Assembly: GCA_028023455.1 (NCBI GenBank)
Contig: JAQFVV010012404.1
Location: 15,113,000 to 15,176,999, forward strand
Source: Epiperipatus broadwayi
Taxonomy: Eukaryota > Onychophora > Udeonychophora > Euonychophora > Peripatidae
Direction: 5' to 3'
DNA length: 64,000 nt
Of this stretch, positions 49,357 through 60,457 are shown one piece after another. A program made the position numbers and the translations under genes. Position 1 is the first letter of the stretch, and every line of letters begins with the position of its first letter. The notes under the pieces were generated by a model, which was not told the DNA's origin, made no database searches, and saw only the letters and a program-made list of their open reading frames with translations.

Positions 49357-49972
49357 TCAGTCATTCCATTCTTTCGTATTTGTGCTCTGTTTTTCCCTTC
49401 TGTTTTATGTATTTCCCATGACTGTTCATCATTTATCTTGCCTCTGAAACACATTGCTTGTTCAATTACGAGCTCGTACGCTATCCCTTTCCATATTGCT
49501 ATGTCGTAGGTCAAATCTGGTTCCATTAACAAATTTTGCCGTAGCCGGTCTTCATTCATTCCCCATAACAACTGATCCAGTAGGGCTTGTTCTGCGAACT
49601 CTCCGTATTGGCAATCTCTTACTAATTGTCTCAAAATTATATCGAAATCTCTTATGTTTTCACCTCTCTGTTGTCTTCTATTCTGCAAGGTTAATCGAGC
49701 CATGAACTTCGATGGTTGTGGGCTAAAAAATAATTGGATAACTTGTTTATAATATTTTCGTATTCTGTTTCATCCGTTGTTGGCCCATTCATTAGTTTAT
49801 GTATCACTTCAATTACTTTTCGTCCCACGAGGCATAAAAGAGCTGCTACTTTTTTATTATTCTCCGTAATGTTATTTAATTTAAAAAAATTTTCGAGTTG
49901 AGTGACGTATAATGGCCATTCACCCGCATTTCCGACGTCGAACTCCGAGATGCTTCCTTGTCCTAAAGACAT
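49344..49972 (-). pseudogene. gag: gypsy gag (capsid-like), broken by a 1-nt slip
   Basis: The start is ATG at 49972 (MSLGQGSISEFDVG), 38 bp beyond the primer site. The first frame (49691-49972) has NAGEWPLYVTQLENFFKLNN and AALLCLVGRKVIEVIHKLM, the usual start of a Mag-type capsid. It breaks in a run of T (coding strand, near 49726-49731), and the second frame (49344-49703) continues without loss into RRQQRGENIRDFDIILRQL and AEQALLDQLLWGMNEDRLR, the conserved capsid C-terminal region. The gag frame ends with TAA at 49344. A homopolymer slip is a common sequencing error, so the native gene may be intact. The protein would form the virus-like particle shell. Confidence 0.85.
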
Positions 49973-50009
49973 TTTAACTTGTCTGTCCGTAGGTTCAACT
50001 TTTCATGGT

Positions 50010-50020
50010 GACTGCGCCAA
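50010..50020 (-). other. Primer-binding site, tRNA-Ser type
   Basis: The minus strand reads TGGCGCAGTCA five bases after the end of the 5' LTR. It is complementary to the 3' end of a tRNA-Ser (…GACTGCGCCA). tRNA-Ser priming is known from Mag-like gypsy elements. Confidence 0.75.
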
Positions 50021-50025
50021 GTTTT

Positions 50026-50436
50026 GCCGTGTATTAACAAAATCTTTACTCCGTGTTATTATTTATAATACCATAATGCTTTATTTAAACACAAACTTCT
50101 ACAGTACACTCTACTTTTAAAACTAATTACTACTACAATATATACATGAAAAAGTCTTTTTATTTGCTGTGTGTTGAAAAGTTCACACCTTTCCGGATTT
50201 ATCTGTTCATTGGTTCAATTATCTCATTATTTCAATTCGTCTGTTCTTCTGCATTTCTACCAATCAAATTGTACTCCTAATTTCTCTGTGGTCTGGCTTG
50301 TTATCAATTTCTCTAAACGTAATCCTTTGTCTTCTATAATCCGTTTTATATTTTTATATTCCGCCATTCCAAAAAACAAAATATATGTTGTAATTTCACT
50401 TCTGAAATATTTCTTTTTCTTTTATCAAACACTTCA
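50026..50436 (-). repeat. 5' LTR of the gypsy element (411 bp)
   Basis: It matches the 3' LTR except for A/G at its fifth base, CA/TG near 50294-50296 and one A fewer in an A run near 50040. Promoter elements are expected here but I could not single any out. Confidence 0.95.
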
Positions 50437-51415
50437 TTATCAATGTAAAATAAATTTTATACTGATTCAATGTACAAGTATTTTCTTTTGTTGATAGTCA
50501 AATTATGCAATCGAACCTTATTAAAATTTTTTATAATTATATGCTATTTAAAGATTGTAATATAATGAAAATGGAAAAAAAAAATTCTGATATTTTTGTA
50601 CAAGATAAAAAAGTTAAAATCTGACCATCGGAATGATGAGTCAGCAATTTTTTTTTATGAGGGAAATATAAATGAGAATTTTTTTAAGCTTCTCTTGGAG
50701 TGATCTTTGTGCTAGTGTTCTGTGGATGCTGTTTTCTATTGTGTTTGTTTTCCCCTCCCTAGAGGAGAGAGAAAAAAAATTCTGTTGAAAGAAGGACTAT
50801 GATTGTGCCAACATGATCTTTGGGAGAAATTATCTTGGTCAAAATGAGTAAAAATAAAAAAGAAAGTTAAATTAAGATTTTAAATGAATGCTAAAATGAA
50901 GTCTTAAATTAGAATTTGATAGGATTAACCAGAGTTTTCAAATAAGAAAGAATAAGAAAAAAATAATTATTGGAAATATGTTCTGAGCCTAGTAATATAT
51001 ATATATCATAAAAGATATACAGTATTGAGTACCAAGTAAAAGTATAACATAGAGAAATCCTAGGTATACCAGATTTGCAATCCATTTCACCCATGTAATT
51101 ATGTTATTTCTGTTGGCATCTCTCCACTGTCTGATAAACAGTTTTCCAAAATGGAATCTAATGTAAACATTCAACAGTAAAGATGTTACATGTTTGTTTG
51201 AACTGAAAACATATGGATTACTTGTTCACGAAGGCCATCTAGAAACCACCAAAGAAAGTAAAGGAGAAGAAAGAAAAAACCCACCTTGAATCCAAAAAGA
51301 TATGAACATTTCATGGGTAAATGAGAAAGTCAAATAAAAAGTTCAGATATAGATAATCTCACTGATTTTTATTGTTATAGGCCCAGAAAATAAGGTATGT
51401 ATATATATATATATA
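50437..51415 (+). repeat. Dispersed repeat R2, copy 1, right part
   Basis: It resumes at TTATCAATGTAAAATAAAT and parallels 61896-62845 with moderate divergence. Shared blocks include GAACATTT around 51304 and 62750 and AGGAGAAGAAAGAAAAAA. It ends at a TA microsatellite followed by TTGTAAC. The small minus-strand frames in it (50909-51174) are not conserved in the other copy. It is a non-coding repeat of about 1.25 kb and unknown type. Confidence 0.8.
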
Positions 51416-54400
51416 TTGTAACTTATAAAAATGTATGCCATTTGTAACTAACAAAAATATTAATAAAATAAATTAAATGGTTGGAGGGGGGAATGATGGC
51501 AAAATGAAGTAGTATGTGCTTTTAAGCATTTTATAAGTTTTACTTGTGTGTATATGGTCTATCAGGGTGCCACTAGACTATCTAAGCCTAGACAAAATTA
51601 CATTATATACCTACTTATCGATGTACCTGGTTTGAACCCATTTGGTACTTTATAACAGGATGTAAGATTTTGTATTTTAGAACCATATCACATTTGCACT
51701 AACATTAAGGAAAACAAACATCCTTATGCTTTAGTTGTGCATATAAAATTATCAGACAAAATTATTACTTAAGATTCCAATATCTTAAGTGTATATCTAA
51801 CATTCTCATAGGTCTTGCTGGCTCATATTAAACACTATAGATTTATCGATGGCAATTCACTAAACCTTGAGTGATATTTGATGATCTTGATAGTAGTCAT
51901 TATTTTATAATGGCTCACAAATAATACACAAACACAGTGAGAACCATTATTTATATCTGGCCATTAAACACTCTTAAGACTCTCAATTAATAAGATGATG
52001 ATGATGATGATGATACTTCCATCCACAGCTTTAGAATTAACAATATAAAATTTATGTTTTATCAACCTATGATTATTTACCTAAAACATTTTTATATCTA
52101 AATTATGACTTGATGGTTAATATTCACCAGTGATGATGATGGTCATAATTAATAAGATAATGAATAACTTTTAATAAAGATATATACCTGTTTTAATAAA
52201 ACAAATTAATATTTATTACTGATTAATCATTAACAATGCAGATATAAAAATTTACATGTTGACAAATTTTTATTACATTTTAAATGATAATATTAATAAT
52301 ACTAAAAATCTTCACCCTTTTCCTTAATGACACCTACTTAATGTTCATATCATTTAGGATAATGGGTGTGCATCAATTTTTGTAGTGGATAAATAAATAT
52401 CTTATATCCTAAAACACTTTATTTAAAAAAACACTGTGCACACACATACTCATCTATTGGGTATAACATATATATTTTCATCTTTATAAATTTAAACAAT
52501 ATGGAAAAATGATTAGAAAATTGTTAGTCAGATTATAGAGAAATAAGAACATTTCAAGAAATAAGCTCTGAATTACCTATCTGACTGTCCACTGATCTAG
52601 GTTACTAGTCACTATTAAAAATCCAACTCTATTTATGTTAAAATTTCTACCAATTTTTAACACTCATGTTCAACAAATGTACATGTAAGTAAGCATAATT
52701 ATATTTCTATGTGTGTGTATATATGTCAATTCCCATTATGAAGAAAAACTATTAAACACTCTTGACATGCAATATAATATAAATCAACATAATTTGATAA
52801 TATTTGAATGAAGACACAATAACACATTTTATAAAATAAAATATATAGATAAATAGATACATGTAATAATCTCAGAATACATAATATCAATAGAGCAATA
52901 TTTATTATCATTGAAAGTCTTTTCTAATTGATTCTCATTTCAAGATCAAAGATTTTTTTAAAAAAAGAGATAAATGGATTTGTTATTAAAAAGATTTGTT
53001 AATAGTCACTGATAAAAAAAATTAATTAAAATTTATATTACCAGTTCTTTTTACTTTCTCGGTGTAGTTACAGACAGTTTCCAATGAGTTTAAAGTCAGT
53101 TTGTTGAAGGTTTAAAATTTTACAGTAGTCACACCAATATGTAGCATGGATATATTTACTAATTACAGTGGTTTATTGGAACAGTCCTATTCTTTTCTTG
53201 GCGTGGGCTTGCAATTCTTTTTACTGTGATGACAATGGTAAAATAACTTGCATCCATTGGGACCATTTAACACTGGAATGGTTTCTTCATTTCTTTTAAG
53301 TATAACTACTTTTAATAGACCATGGGTATTTGCAGCTTTCCATATATCTTAGCATTTTGCTTTGATTCAAATTCAATAAATGGCATAATGAAATAGCATG
53401 CTTTCATAAATTTCAGCATTTTAATTTTCTAGCTACATTTGCATTTAACAGTACAGGTGAGAAATCAGTTTTTTCCTTCTTATTTGGCAATCAGTTATAA
53501 GATGTATAAAGATAGTGGATTCAAACACTTCTGATGTACATAGATTTCTTGATATGTCAAATTGAAGCCCATAACAAAATATATTTTCTACCCCACCATG
53601 ATTATGTAGAAAACTTTTAAAACAATCTGATTTTTCTGAAGCAATCTAGTTTATTTCTTTCCTCAGTTTAGTTTATTTCTTTCCTCAATTTATTTATTCC
53701 CTTAATTTAGTTTATTTATTTCCTCTAACAGACTTATGGCAGCTTTTTATAGAAATTAGTCTGTCTCATGAACTCACAGATTTTTGTTATTACAAACACC
53801 TCATCTGTTTTACATCTTTTCTGTAAATTGACTAATTTTTTTCTAAATTTGTTATTGGGTCTGGTCCCCAAAATGATATTTATTTCTTGTTAATTACAAT
53901 GGCTGATTAATGACTCTTTATTTTTATTCTAACACATGGCCCTTTTCGCAAGTCAAAAATTGAACTTTATCTTTTTTTCCTTTCAGACAAAAAATAAATT
54001 GCTTCTTAAATATTATAAAGAAATTATAAAATGATTTAGAATAAAACCTTCTCTTTAAATGTGTCTGTAAATGTTTTAAGTCTATGTCTGTAAATACAGG
54101 CTCACACTCATCCATACAAAACCTGCCTATTAAAAAATAACCTGAATGATTTTAAAAGCTATAACATAAAATTCAGAAAATAAATCAGTAAGAATATTTA
54201 GGATTAAAGCATTATTAAAGAAAGAATATTAGAATTTATTAAGGATAAATTAATTTTAAAGAAAGGTTAATAATCAAAATCAGAAAATTATTGATTGAGT
54301 AGTTTGTGTCCACAGACAACTATTTATATGTGCTTTAAAATTCTAACTTTTAAATACTACTAATAAATGATTTAAAGTGTATACTACTCTTTTTGTTTTA

Positions 54401-54774
54401 CCAATACAAAAATAAATGGAAAGCATAAATACTTCTCCCTCTCTCTGTCCTAGACTTTTGGGGATTTGATCATGTAGGGTTTGAACTTGGATGCCCTTTA
54501 GTTTTTCATTCCCATACAAGAAAATGTGATGATGATTGTTTTTTATTATTTTACACAGTCACAGACTAAATTGGAATGTTTACTATATATATATAGTGTT
54601 TATATTATTGTATGAATCAAAGAAGGGAAGGGAAACTCTCATATACATGTACAAGTTTACACTATTCCATAGACACATTTAAATATGTATGAAATATAAA
54701 TGAAACAACAGATGGTTATTTTGAGATATATATGTATATATATTAATTCTAATATTTTCACAGATAAAAGATGT
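51416..54774. other. AT-rich intergenic DNA with a GAT microsatellite
   Basis: (GAT)n lies at 51992-52012. The stretch 53040-53420 is a little less AT-rich. On the minus strand it gives broken peptides such as YFTIVITVKRIASPRQEKNR, which could be an old coding relic that I cannot identify. The 63-codon frame at 53924-54115 has no motif. Confidence 0.35.
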
Positions 54775-54834
54775 CATATTATTATTACTATTTGCAGGAT
54801 ATTCCGTGTAGTGAAAAAGCTAAATGCTGACATT

Positions 54835-55300
54835 TCAGTACAATATCAAGTACCTTCCTAAGATCGTCCTCTTTCTCAAATCATAATAATGCACGTGAGA
54901 TTTAAAATCGTTTTTATCGTTTTCTTTCTCCTCATATTTAAATTCTATTGGTTGAGAAGTTTTAAAATTTATTTTCTCTTCCAATAACTTCTTCCAAATG
55001 TTGTTAATCTTCTTTAATTCACACCTTTCATTTATGCTCTTGGGCCTTTTAAAAATCTCTATAGCTTCTCTTAGCAATTTCTGGTCATATTGTTCAATTT
55101 TTGCTAAAATATTTGTTTTTTCATAATTGATATCATGATTTGTTAATTTTATATGAGAATAAAAAGCTGATGAATTGGATTTTTCTCTCACTGCCAGAAT
55201 GTGTTCTTCCTTTCTAATATTTATTCTACGATTAGTCTGTCCTATATATGTATGTGGACAGACCCTGCATGGAATTTCATATACACCATGACACTCCCTT
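54835..55300 (-). pseudogene. Penelope-like GIY-YIG endonuclease fragment, left arm
   Basis: The coding part reads GVYEIPCRVCPHTYIGQTNR, the GIY-YIG core with the PLE-specific Cys pair. RRINIRKEEH follows (catalytic Arg and His-type positions), then NSSAFYSHIKLTNHDINYEK (the S-A ... H ... H-D segment), then a helical stretch with LLREAIEIFKRPKSINERC carrying the catalytic Glu, and a tail SHVHYYDLRKR typical of PLE C-termini. The frame is open from 55300 to the stop at 54835. RT sequence is absent. In the element the domain nicks target DNA. This is a third PLE family in the window by sequence. Confidence 0.8.
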
Positions 55301-55303
55301 GGA

Positions 55304-55645
55304 GTATATGAAATTCCATGCAGGGTCTGTCCACATACATATATAGGACAGACTAATCGTAGAATAAATATTAGAAAGGAAGAACACATTCTGGCAGTGA
55401 GAGAAAAATCCAATTCATCAGCTATTTATTCTCATATAAAATTAACAAATCATGATATCAATTTTGAAAAAACAAATATTTTAGCAAAAATTGAACAATA
55501 TGACCAGAGATTGCTAAGAGAAGCTATAGAGATTTTTAAAAGGCCCAAGAGCATAAATGAAAGGTGTGAATTAAAGAAGATTAACAACATTTGGAAGAAA
55601 TGTCAGCATTTAGCTTTTTCACTACACGGAATATCCCGCAAATAG
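55304..55645 (+). pseudogene. Penelope-like GIY-YIG endonuclease fragment, right arm
   Basis: This is the inverted copy of the left-arm fragment. It starts within the GIY-YIG core and reads NSSAIYSHIKLTNHDINFEK and LLREAIEIFKRPKSINERC before an internal deletion joins it to the outer repeat end (WKKCQHLAFSLHG). A few amino-acid differences from the left arm (F/I, Y/F, K/R) show that the arms have diverged and are not an assembly echo. Confidence 0.8.
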
Positions 55646-55659
55646 TAATAATAATATGA

Positions 55660-57185
55660 TGTATATATATATATATAGAATGTTATACTTAATGTATAAC
55701 CAGGTAATAGTGAAGGAGATTTATTATAGAATTATTATTTTGTTTTTATTATTTTTTTTGTGTGTGATTTATATATATATGTATATTTGAGTGAAGGGAG
55801 ATGTATAAATATGTATCTGTGGAAATTGTTTGTCATATTTTGTTATTCATTGTTTATTTGTTAAACATATTTTAATAATAGAAATACAAATAGTTTGGCA
55901 ATTGATCATTTCCATCATTCATTAGTAAATAGTATAAATGAATATTGTCAAAATTGATATCCTGTCTCTATTTCCAATTGTTTGTTAATATCACTTACCC
56001 TGATACTTATAATAGAACACTAAGCTAGTGTAGGGCATTGCCATATCTGTAGTTAATGCATGTTTCCTCAATGCATAATTTTTTATTTAGTTGAGAATTG
56101 GTGCTTAAGGCTGATAAGAAAATCAGTGCTTATAAATATGCCTTGAGAAAGTTGAAACAAAATATAGTTTCTATATAATTATAGATATGCATAAGATAGC
56201 TAGTAAGTATTACTAATTAATATTAGTTTAGTTATCTTTAGTATATAAATTTACAAATAAGGGAATTATTATTTTGTTTAATAATGAACTTTGAATGTAA
56301 CTATACATGTACAAAAAATTATTCTTGTTTATTGAAGCATATGAGGTTCAGATATTTTTTCCCTGGTCTGTTGTGTACATTAATTTACAAGATGATGACT
56401 GGTTCAGTAAATTTTGGCAATTTTTGGTTCAAGTAACTTGGATAGGTGCAGAACAGTAATGTTTGGCAAAGTACAGGATAACATGGAAAAGTGTAGCAAA
56501 GTAGGTTCTGCACATAATAGAGAATCTCAATTGCCTCTGTTGGGTCCAAGTCATCACTGGAGAAGTATTTCATGTTCCCCAACACTGATATCTGGGTATA
56601 ATCATGCATCTGTCAATGGTGGGTGGGGATCTTGATAATATATTTCTTTGTTTCAAGTCATGAAAATAAATAAGTGTGTATCCATGTATTATGTATGTAT
56701 ATATATATATTGTAACAGATTGAAAAATATACTATTAACAGTCCTTTAAGAATAAGCTATATATTTAGGTTATATACTCATCCATTCCTCTAAAGATCTG
56801 ACAGATACTGACAGCCAAAAGAATGATTAGCATATCACAATTTTGAGATAGATAAAAGAACCCACTCACTGCTCTTAAAGTATACAATGTTTCATGATCA
56901 CTCAGATGGTCATCACATTTCAGTCACTCTAAGCTACTACAACCCATTATAGTTCTCTGCAAACACTATTGCACTGCCCTGCTTACATCCAAGTCTTAGG
57001 GGCTATTATTTATAAAATATTGCCTTGCTCATCTTTGGGAGTCTTAAAGGCAAATATTATACATGTATAAAAATAACTTTACCTTACTCTCTCTGGAGTC
57101 TTAGAGGTAAAATCATGGCAGGACTACTGTTAACTGCTTCATGATAAATAGTAACTAACATTACAATTTGGGTTGGAGCAGTGAG
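55660..57185. other. Intergenic DNA
   Basis: A less AT-rich patch at 56385-56640 ends in a trace of the 2266/13677 repeat family. A TA microsatellite with TTGTAAC lies at 56699-56717. A short duplicated module (about 57024-57060 and 57078-57113, GGAGTCTTAGAGG type) is visible. No gene is seen. Confidence 0.4.
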
Positions 57186-57189
57186 TGAG

Positions 57190-57633
57190 ATCAATCAGTC
57201 ACAAGTGACATGAATACATCACATCCTCAAGGCAATGACAAAAATTTCCCCATCCAACATCAATACTTGCAACAAAACTAACCAAACTTCAACAATCAAA
57301 TATCCAATCCAACCTTTAAAATTATGGATTTTCTACAACACAAATTTTCCAAATATGGATAAAATTATGAAACGGACTGCATATCATATATGATCTCAAA
57401 TGAAAATAAACATATGTAACAGACCGAATTATATTTGATGCCTGGTACCACACAATTGGGCTCACCAAAATGTAACGGACCGACGAATAGATAAACATAT
57501 AGCTGATCACATTGTGACATCAAAATGCAATGGGATATAAATAAATGCTGAAAAATTATAATGGAAAATTCCTGATCCATCATCAACACTTGCAGTAGAA
57601 CCAACCATTTACCTAAATCCATCCCATTACATT
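57190..57633 (-). repeat. Possible short LTR element (TRIM-like)
   Basis: On the minus strand a block starting TGTAATGGGATGG (57633) ends in GGTCCGTTACA (57471). It is followed at once by TTTTGGTGAGCCC, close to the tRNA-Trp complement TGGTGACCCC, as expected for an LTR end and primer site. A diverged relative of the block's first half lies at about 57240-57315. A second CGGTCTGTTACA lies at 57413. The pattern could be a tiny LTR retrotransposon with decayed repeats; the evidence is suggestive only. Confidence 0.3.
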
Positions 57634-59990
57634 TACCAAAACAATAATCCAGCCATCCACAAAAAAAAAAAAACCCTGGAAAGATCCAATAACACTACAA
57701 CCAAGAGGAATCTTTACTATCATTCAACCCCCATTCATTTTGCAATATGCTCCGGATCCACCCAATTTCATGTCAATCCATTAGATTCCTTAGAATTCAA
57801 ACTCAGTTGTAATTTAAGTACTTACTCTGTTCAGGTATACATTATAAGAATATATCCAGCCAATGTGGGCAATAACTTGATGTTGTAGCTTATATAATTC
57901 ACTTATTGGATACATATTATATATATATATAATAAGAGATACGTGAATTCAATGATGTATTCTCAAACAAATCATAGATAATCCTTGATATAAAATCAAT
58001 TAAAATCAACAAATTTATTTTATGTTAACATAGCATATGTAAATATATAAATATGATTGTTACACTTCCACTTAATCTCATAAAATAATAACACAAAAAA
58101 AATACATAAAATAATAATATCATTAACTATAGGTCATTCTTGGTATACATGCCATCATATTAAAAAAAAATAATAATTTATGATCTTTCATACCAATCTA
58201 AACAAGTGACATTGTTGTTGTTGTTTTTTTTTTTAAAAAAGGTATCATCATATCAACATACCATTTTTTTATTTTATAAATATAATAGAATCAATGGGTT
58301 CGTATGTGAATATTATAAATCATGAGAACTGGAATTGCCATCAATTGATTTTATAAGTAATTGTTAGTATGTGTCTTGTTAATAAAGGATAATATAGGTT
58401 TTATTAGTAATTAATTTAGTTACTATTGTTATGTTGTTAGTGAGTCAAAAATAAGTCTTACCTTTATTTATATTCATCTCATCAGAGTCTAGTCCTTCTC
58501 TTTTTTTTAAACAGAACCATTTATATATATATTTTTTTATTTCAAAAAATACATTTTATATTTAAATGAATACATCTAAATTCTTTAGTACTTCCAGCTC
58601 AAAAAATCCAATGTGGAAGTAATAAAAAAATAAATAAATACCTAAATGAAGAAGAGAAAACCTTAAAAAAATTATAGCATCAGTATGTTAACCATAACGA
58701 ACAAACAGTTACATATCACCATAAAATTCTGAACGATTTAGTAAACCTCTTGATCAAACATGAGCATCTTCTTTAAATGGAAATTCATGGTAGATTGAGA
58801 ATTTTCAGCATCTTTTATTCACTTCATTATCCAAAAGTAGTGTCTTCCATAATCTATCCAATTACCACAAGTTGACCCAGTAGTTTGGATAATCTTTGAT
58901 TTAGCCACTTTCACCACTGATTCATAGAATTTCACATATTTGGTTGCCATCTTATATATATATGTGATGGTCAGAATTCACACCTGTGGATTGTGTTCAT
59001 CATCTTCTTCAAAACCCATCTGAGTTGCCTTGACCTTCACAACGATTTTTTTAGCACACCTGCATCATTTTTATTTTATATATATCCATAAAATTCTTTT
59101 CTTATATCAGCATTAGAAACGTTATAGCTATATACAAAAATATAAAACATGATTAAAGTCAGTTTTTTTTCTTTTGATGATAAACGTTATTAAATTTACA
59201 ACTTCCAACAGTTCTAGACTTATTAAACGCTTGATTATGCAACTGAATATTTTATCATATTTTTTATAGCTAATAGTTCAATAGAATTATTAATAACAAA
59301 AAGAAAAAAAATATCTTGGTTCCTTTTATGCTTTAATCAACCAGGTATAATTTGTTTATTTTTAAATTTTCATAGTTTATAAAGTTCAATTAACAATGGA
59401 TATATAGTGATATTCTTTCATTTCAGTTTTTTTTTTTTTGCACATATATATCAAATTAAAACTTGTAGTTTTGCCTCTTTACTGTCCAATAATTCTTTCT
59501 TTCCAAATGCTGAAAATGTTTTGCCAAAATACAATTTTAAATTAACTGTCTTGCCATCCTTAACGAATAAATAAACAAAAATCTCACGTATAATCTTCTC
59601 GATATACATTTTTAAACTTTCCAGCCATTAAAAGAACAACAATAACCAAAAAAATAGATGTTTGTTATTGTTGTTATGGTTACATTGTAATCATCAGTTT
59701 TCCTCTCCCCTTTTCTATTTTACAACACTAGGTTATAAAATAAGTTTTATTTTTTTATAAAACTTTCTCAATTGTTCTGTAATAAAATTAAATTTAATAA
59801 TAAATTTACGATTTTGTTTTAAGCGTTTCCAGTTCATTAATAATGTAATTTTGATTCATACTGTTATATATTATTGAATTCATGAATTCAATAGACGTAT
59901 TACTCTTATAAATTAACACATCCATGTATATATTTATGTTTAATGCTTATTTTGATAATGATAGGTATAAGAATTATAGCGATCCTTACA
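57634..59990. other. AT-rich intergenic DNA
   Basis: There are TA and poly-A/T runs throughout. Apart from a possible small exon (58984-59059, minus) I find nothing to annotate. Confidence 0.35.
58984..59059 (-). other. Possible orphan exon (76 nt), weak
   Basis: On the minus strand a 76-nt segment is bounded by AG before and GTGTGA after. In one phase it reads CAKKIVVKVKATQMGFEEDD and then EHNPQ, a plausible soluble peptide in an otherwise uninformative region. The upstream side has no clear polypyrimidine tract and no partner exon was found. I do not recognise the protein. Confidence 0.2.
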
Positions 59991-59997
59991 ATATATA

Positions 59998-60457
59998 TAA
60001 CAAAACTTAAATATATTCCAAACAACGGTAAACAATTCATAATACAATATAAATAAAAACTCAATGATAATAGTAATGAAGTCAAGTTATATACTGAATC
60101 TGTTTTTTATGATCATGATAGAAATTGTAATTTTAAGTTTAATTTTGATATAAATAAAATAAAAATTTTAGGACAAGAGAGAGATAATGAAAAAAGAAAA
60201 ATTAAAGAGGCAGTTTTTATTAGTAGGTATAAAAATACGATAATAAACAGACAGCAAATGTTAGGATTAATGAATTGTGGGATATTTAAATCGACATGTG
60301 TTTCCGGTTGGTAATAGATGATTCCATTTTGAAAGTTGAGTTGAAAATGATTATGAATGTAATCGAAAATATTTCTTTATGAGTTTTTATCGAGTTTTTA
60401 TTTATATTGTATTCTAAATTGTTTACCGTTGTTTGGAATATATTTAAGTTTTGTTAT
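59998..60457 (+). pseudogene. Penelope-like GIY-YIG tail between 65-bp inverted repeats
   Basis: The plus strand encodes FNFDINKIKILGQERDNEKR, then KIKEAVFISRYKNTIINRQQ and a short end (60130-60300). This is the C-terminal part of a PLE GIY-YIG domain, with the catalytic Glu in KIKEA and the INR segment. The unit is enclosed by near-identical inverted repeats, 59998-60062 and 60392-60457 (CAACGGTAAACAATT and its complement), a terminal arrangement seen in Penelope-type elements. RT is missing. Confidence 0.65.

Larger units (their letters stand above)
45696..50436 (-). mobile_element. Ty3/gypsy LTR retrotransposon, near-complete, young
   Basis: The element is bounded by two LTRs (45696-46107 and 50026-50436), TG...CA termini and the 5-bp target duplication TTATC (45691-45695 and 50437-50441). 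In minus orientation it has, in order: 5' LTR, a primer-binding site for tRNA-Ser (50010-50020), gag, zinc knuckles, protease, RT, RNase H, integrase, a purine-rich tract GAGGGGAGGAAG (46108-46119) and the 3' LTR. The LTRs differ by three substitutions and one A-run indel, so the insertion is recent. Domain order, tRNA-Ser priming, a separate gag-to-pol frame and no chromodomain suggest the Mag-like (K02A2.6-like) group. It sits inside dispersed repeat R2, whose paralog at 61.4-62.8 kb preserves the empty site. Confidence 0.95.
54775..55659. repeat. Inverted repeat built from a PLE endonuclease segment
   Basis: Left arm 54775-55284 and right arm 55304-55659 are inverted copies with a 19-bp spacer. 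The outer ends match again (AGTAATAATAATATG on both sides). The right arm lacks about 170 bp present in the left (roughly 54836-55005). Head-to-head or tail-to-tail partial copies are a known outcome of PLE insertion. Confidence 0.85.

Noticed and set aside
46157-49705. Many plus-strand open frames
   Set aside because: All are antisense to the gypsy gag-pol genes.
51992-52012. CRISPR-like or structured array
   Set aside because: Plain GAT microsatellite; no spaced repeats anywhere in the window fit a CRISPR array.
53924-54115. 63-codon frame with several Cys and charged residues
   Set aside because: No motif, no flanking gene signals; cannot be separated from chance.
59690-59702. Other CTGATGA occurrences as hammerheads (for example here on minus, near 17620, 34292, 36972, 55167, 58486)
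   Set aside because: None has a stem II closing onto GAAA at the right distance.
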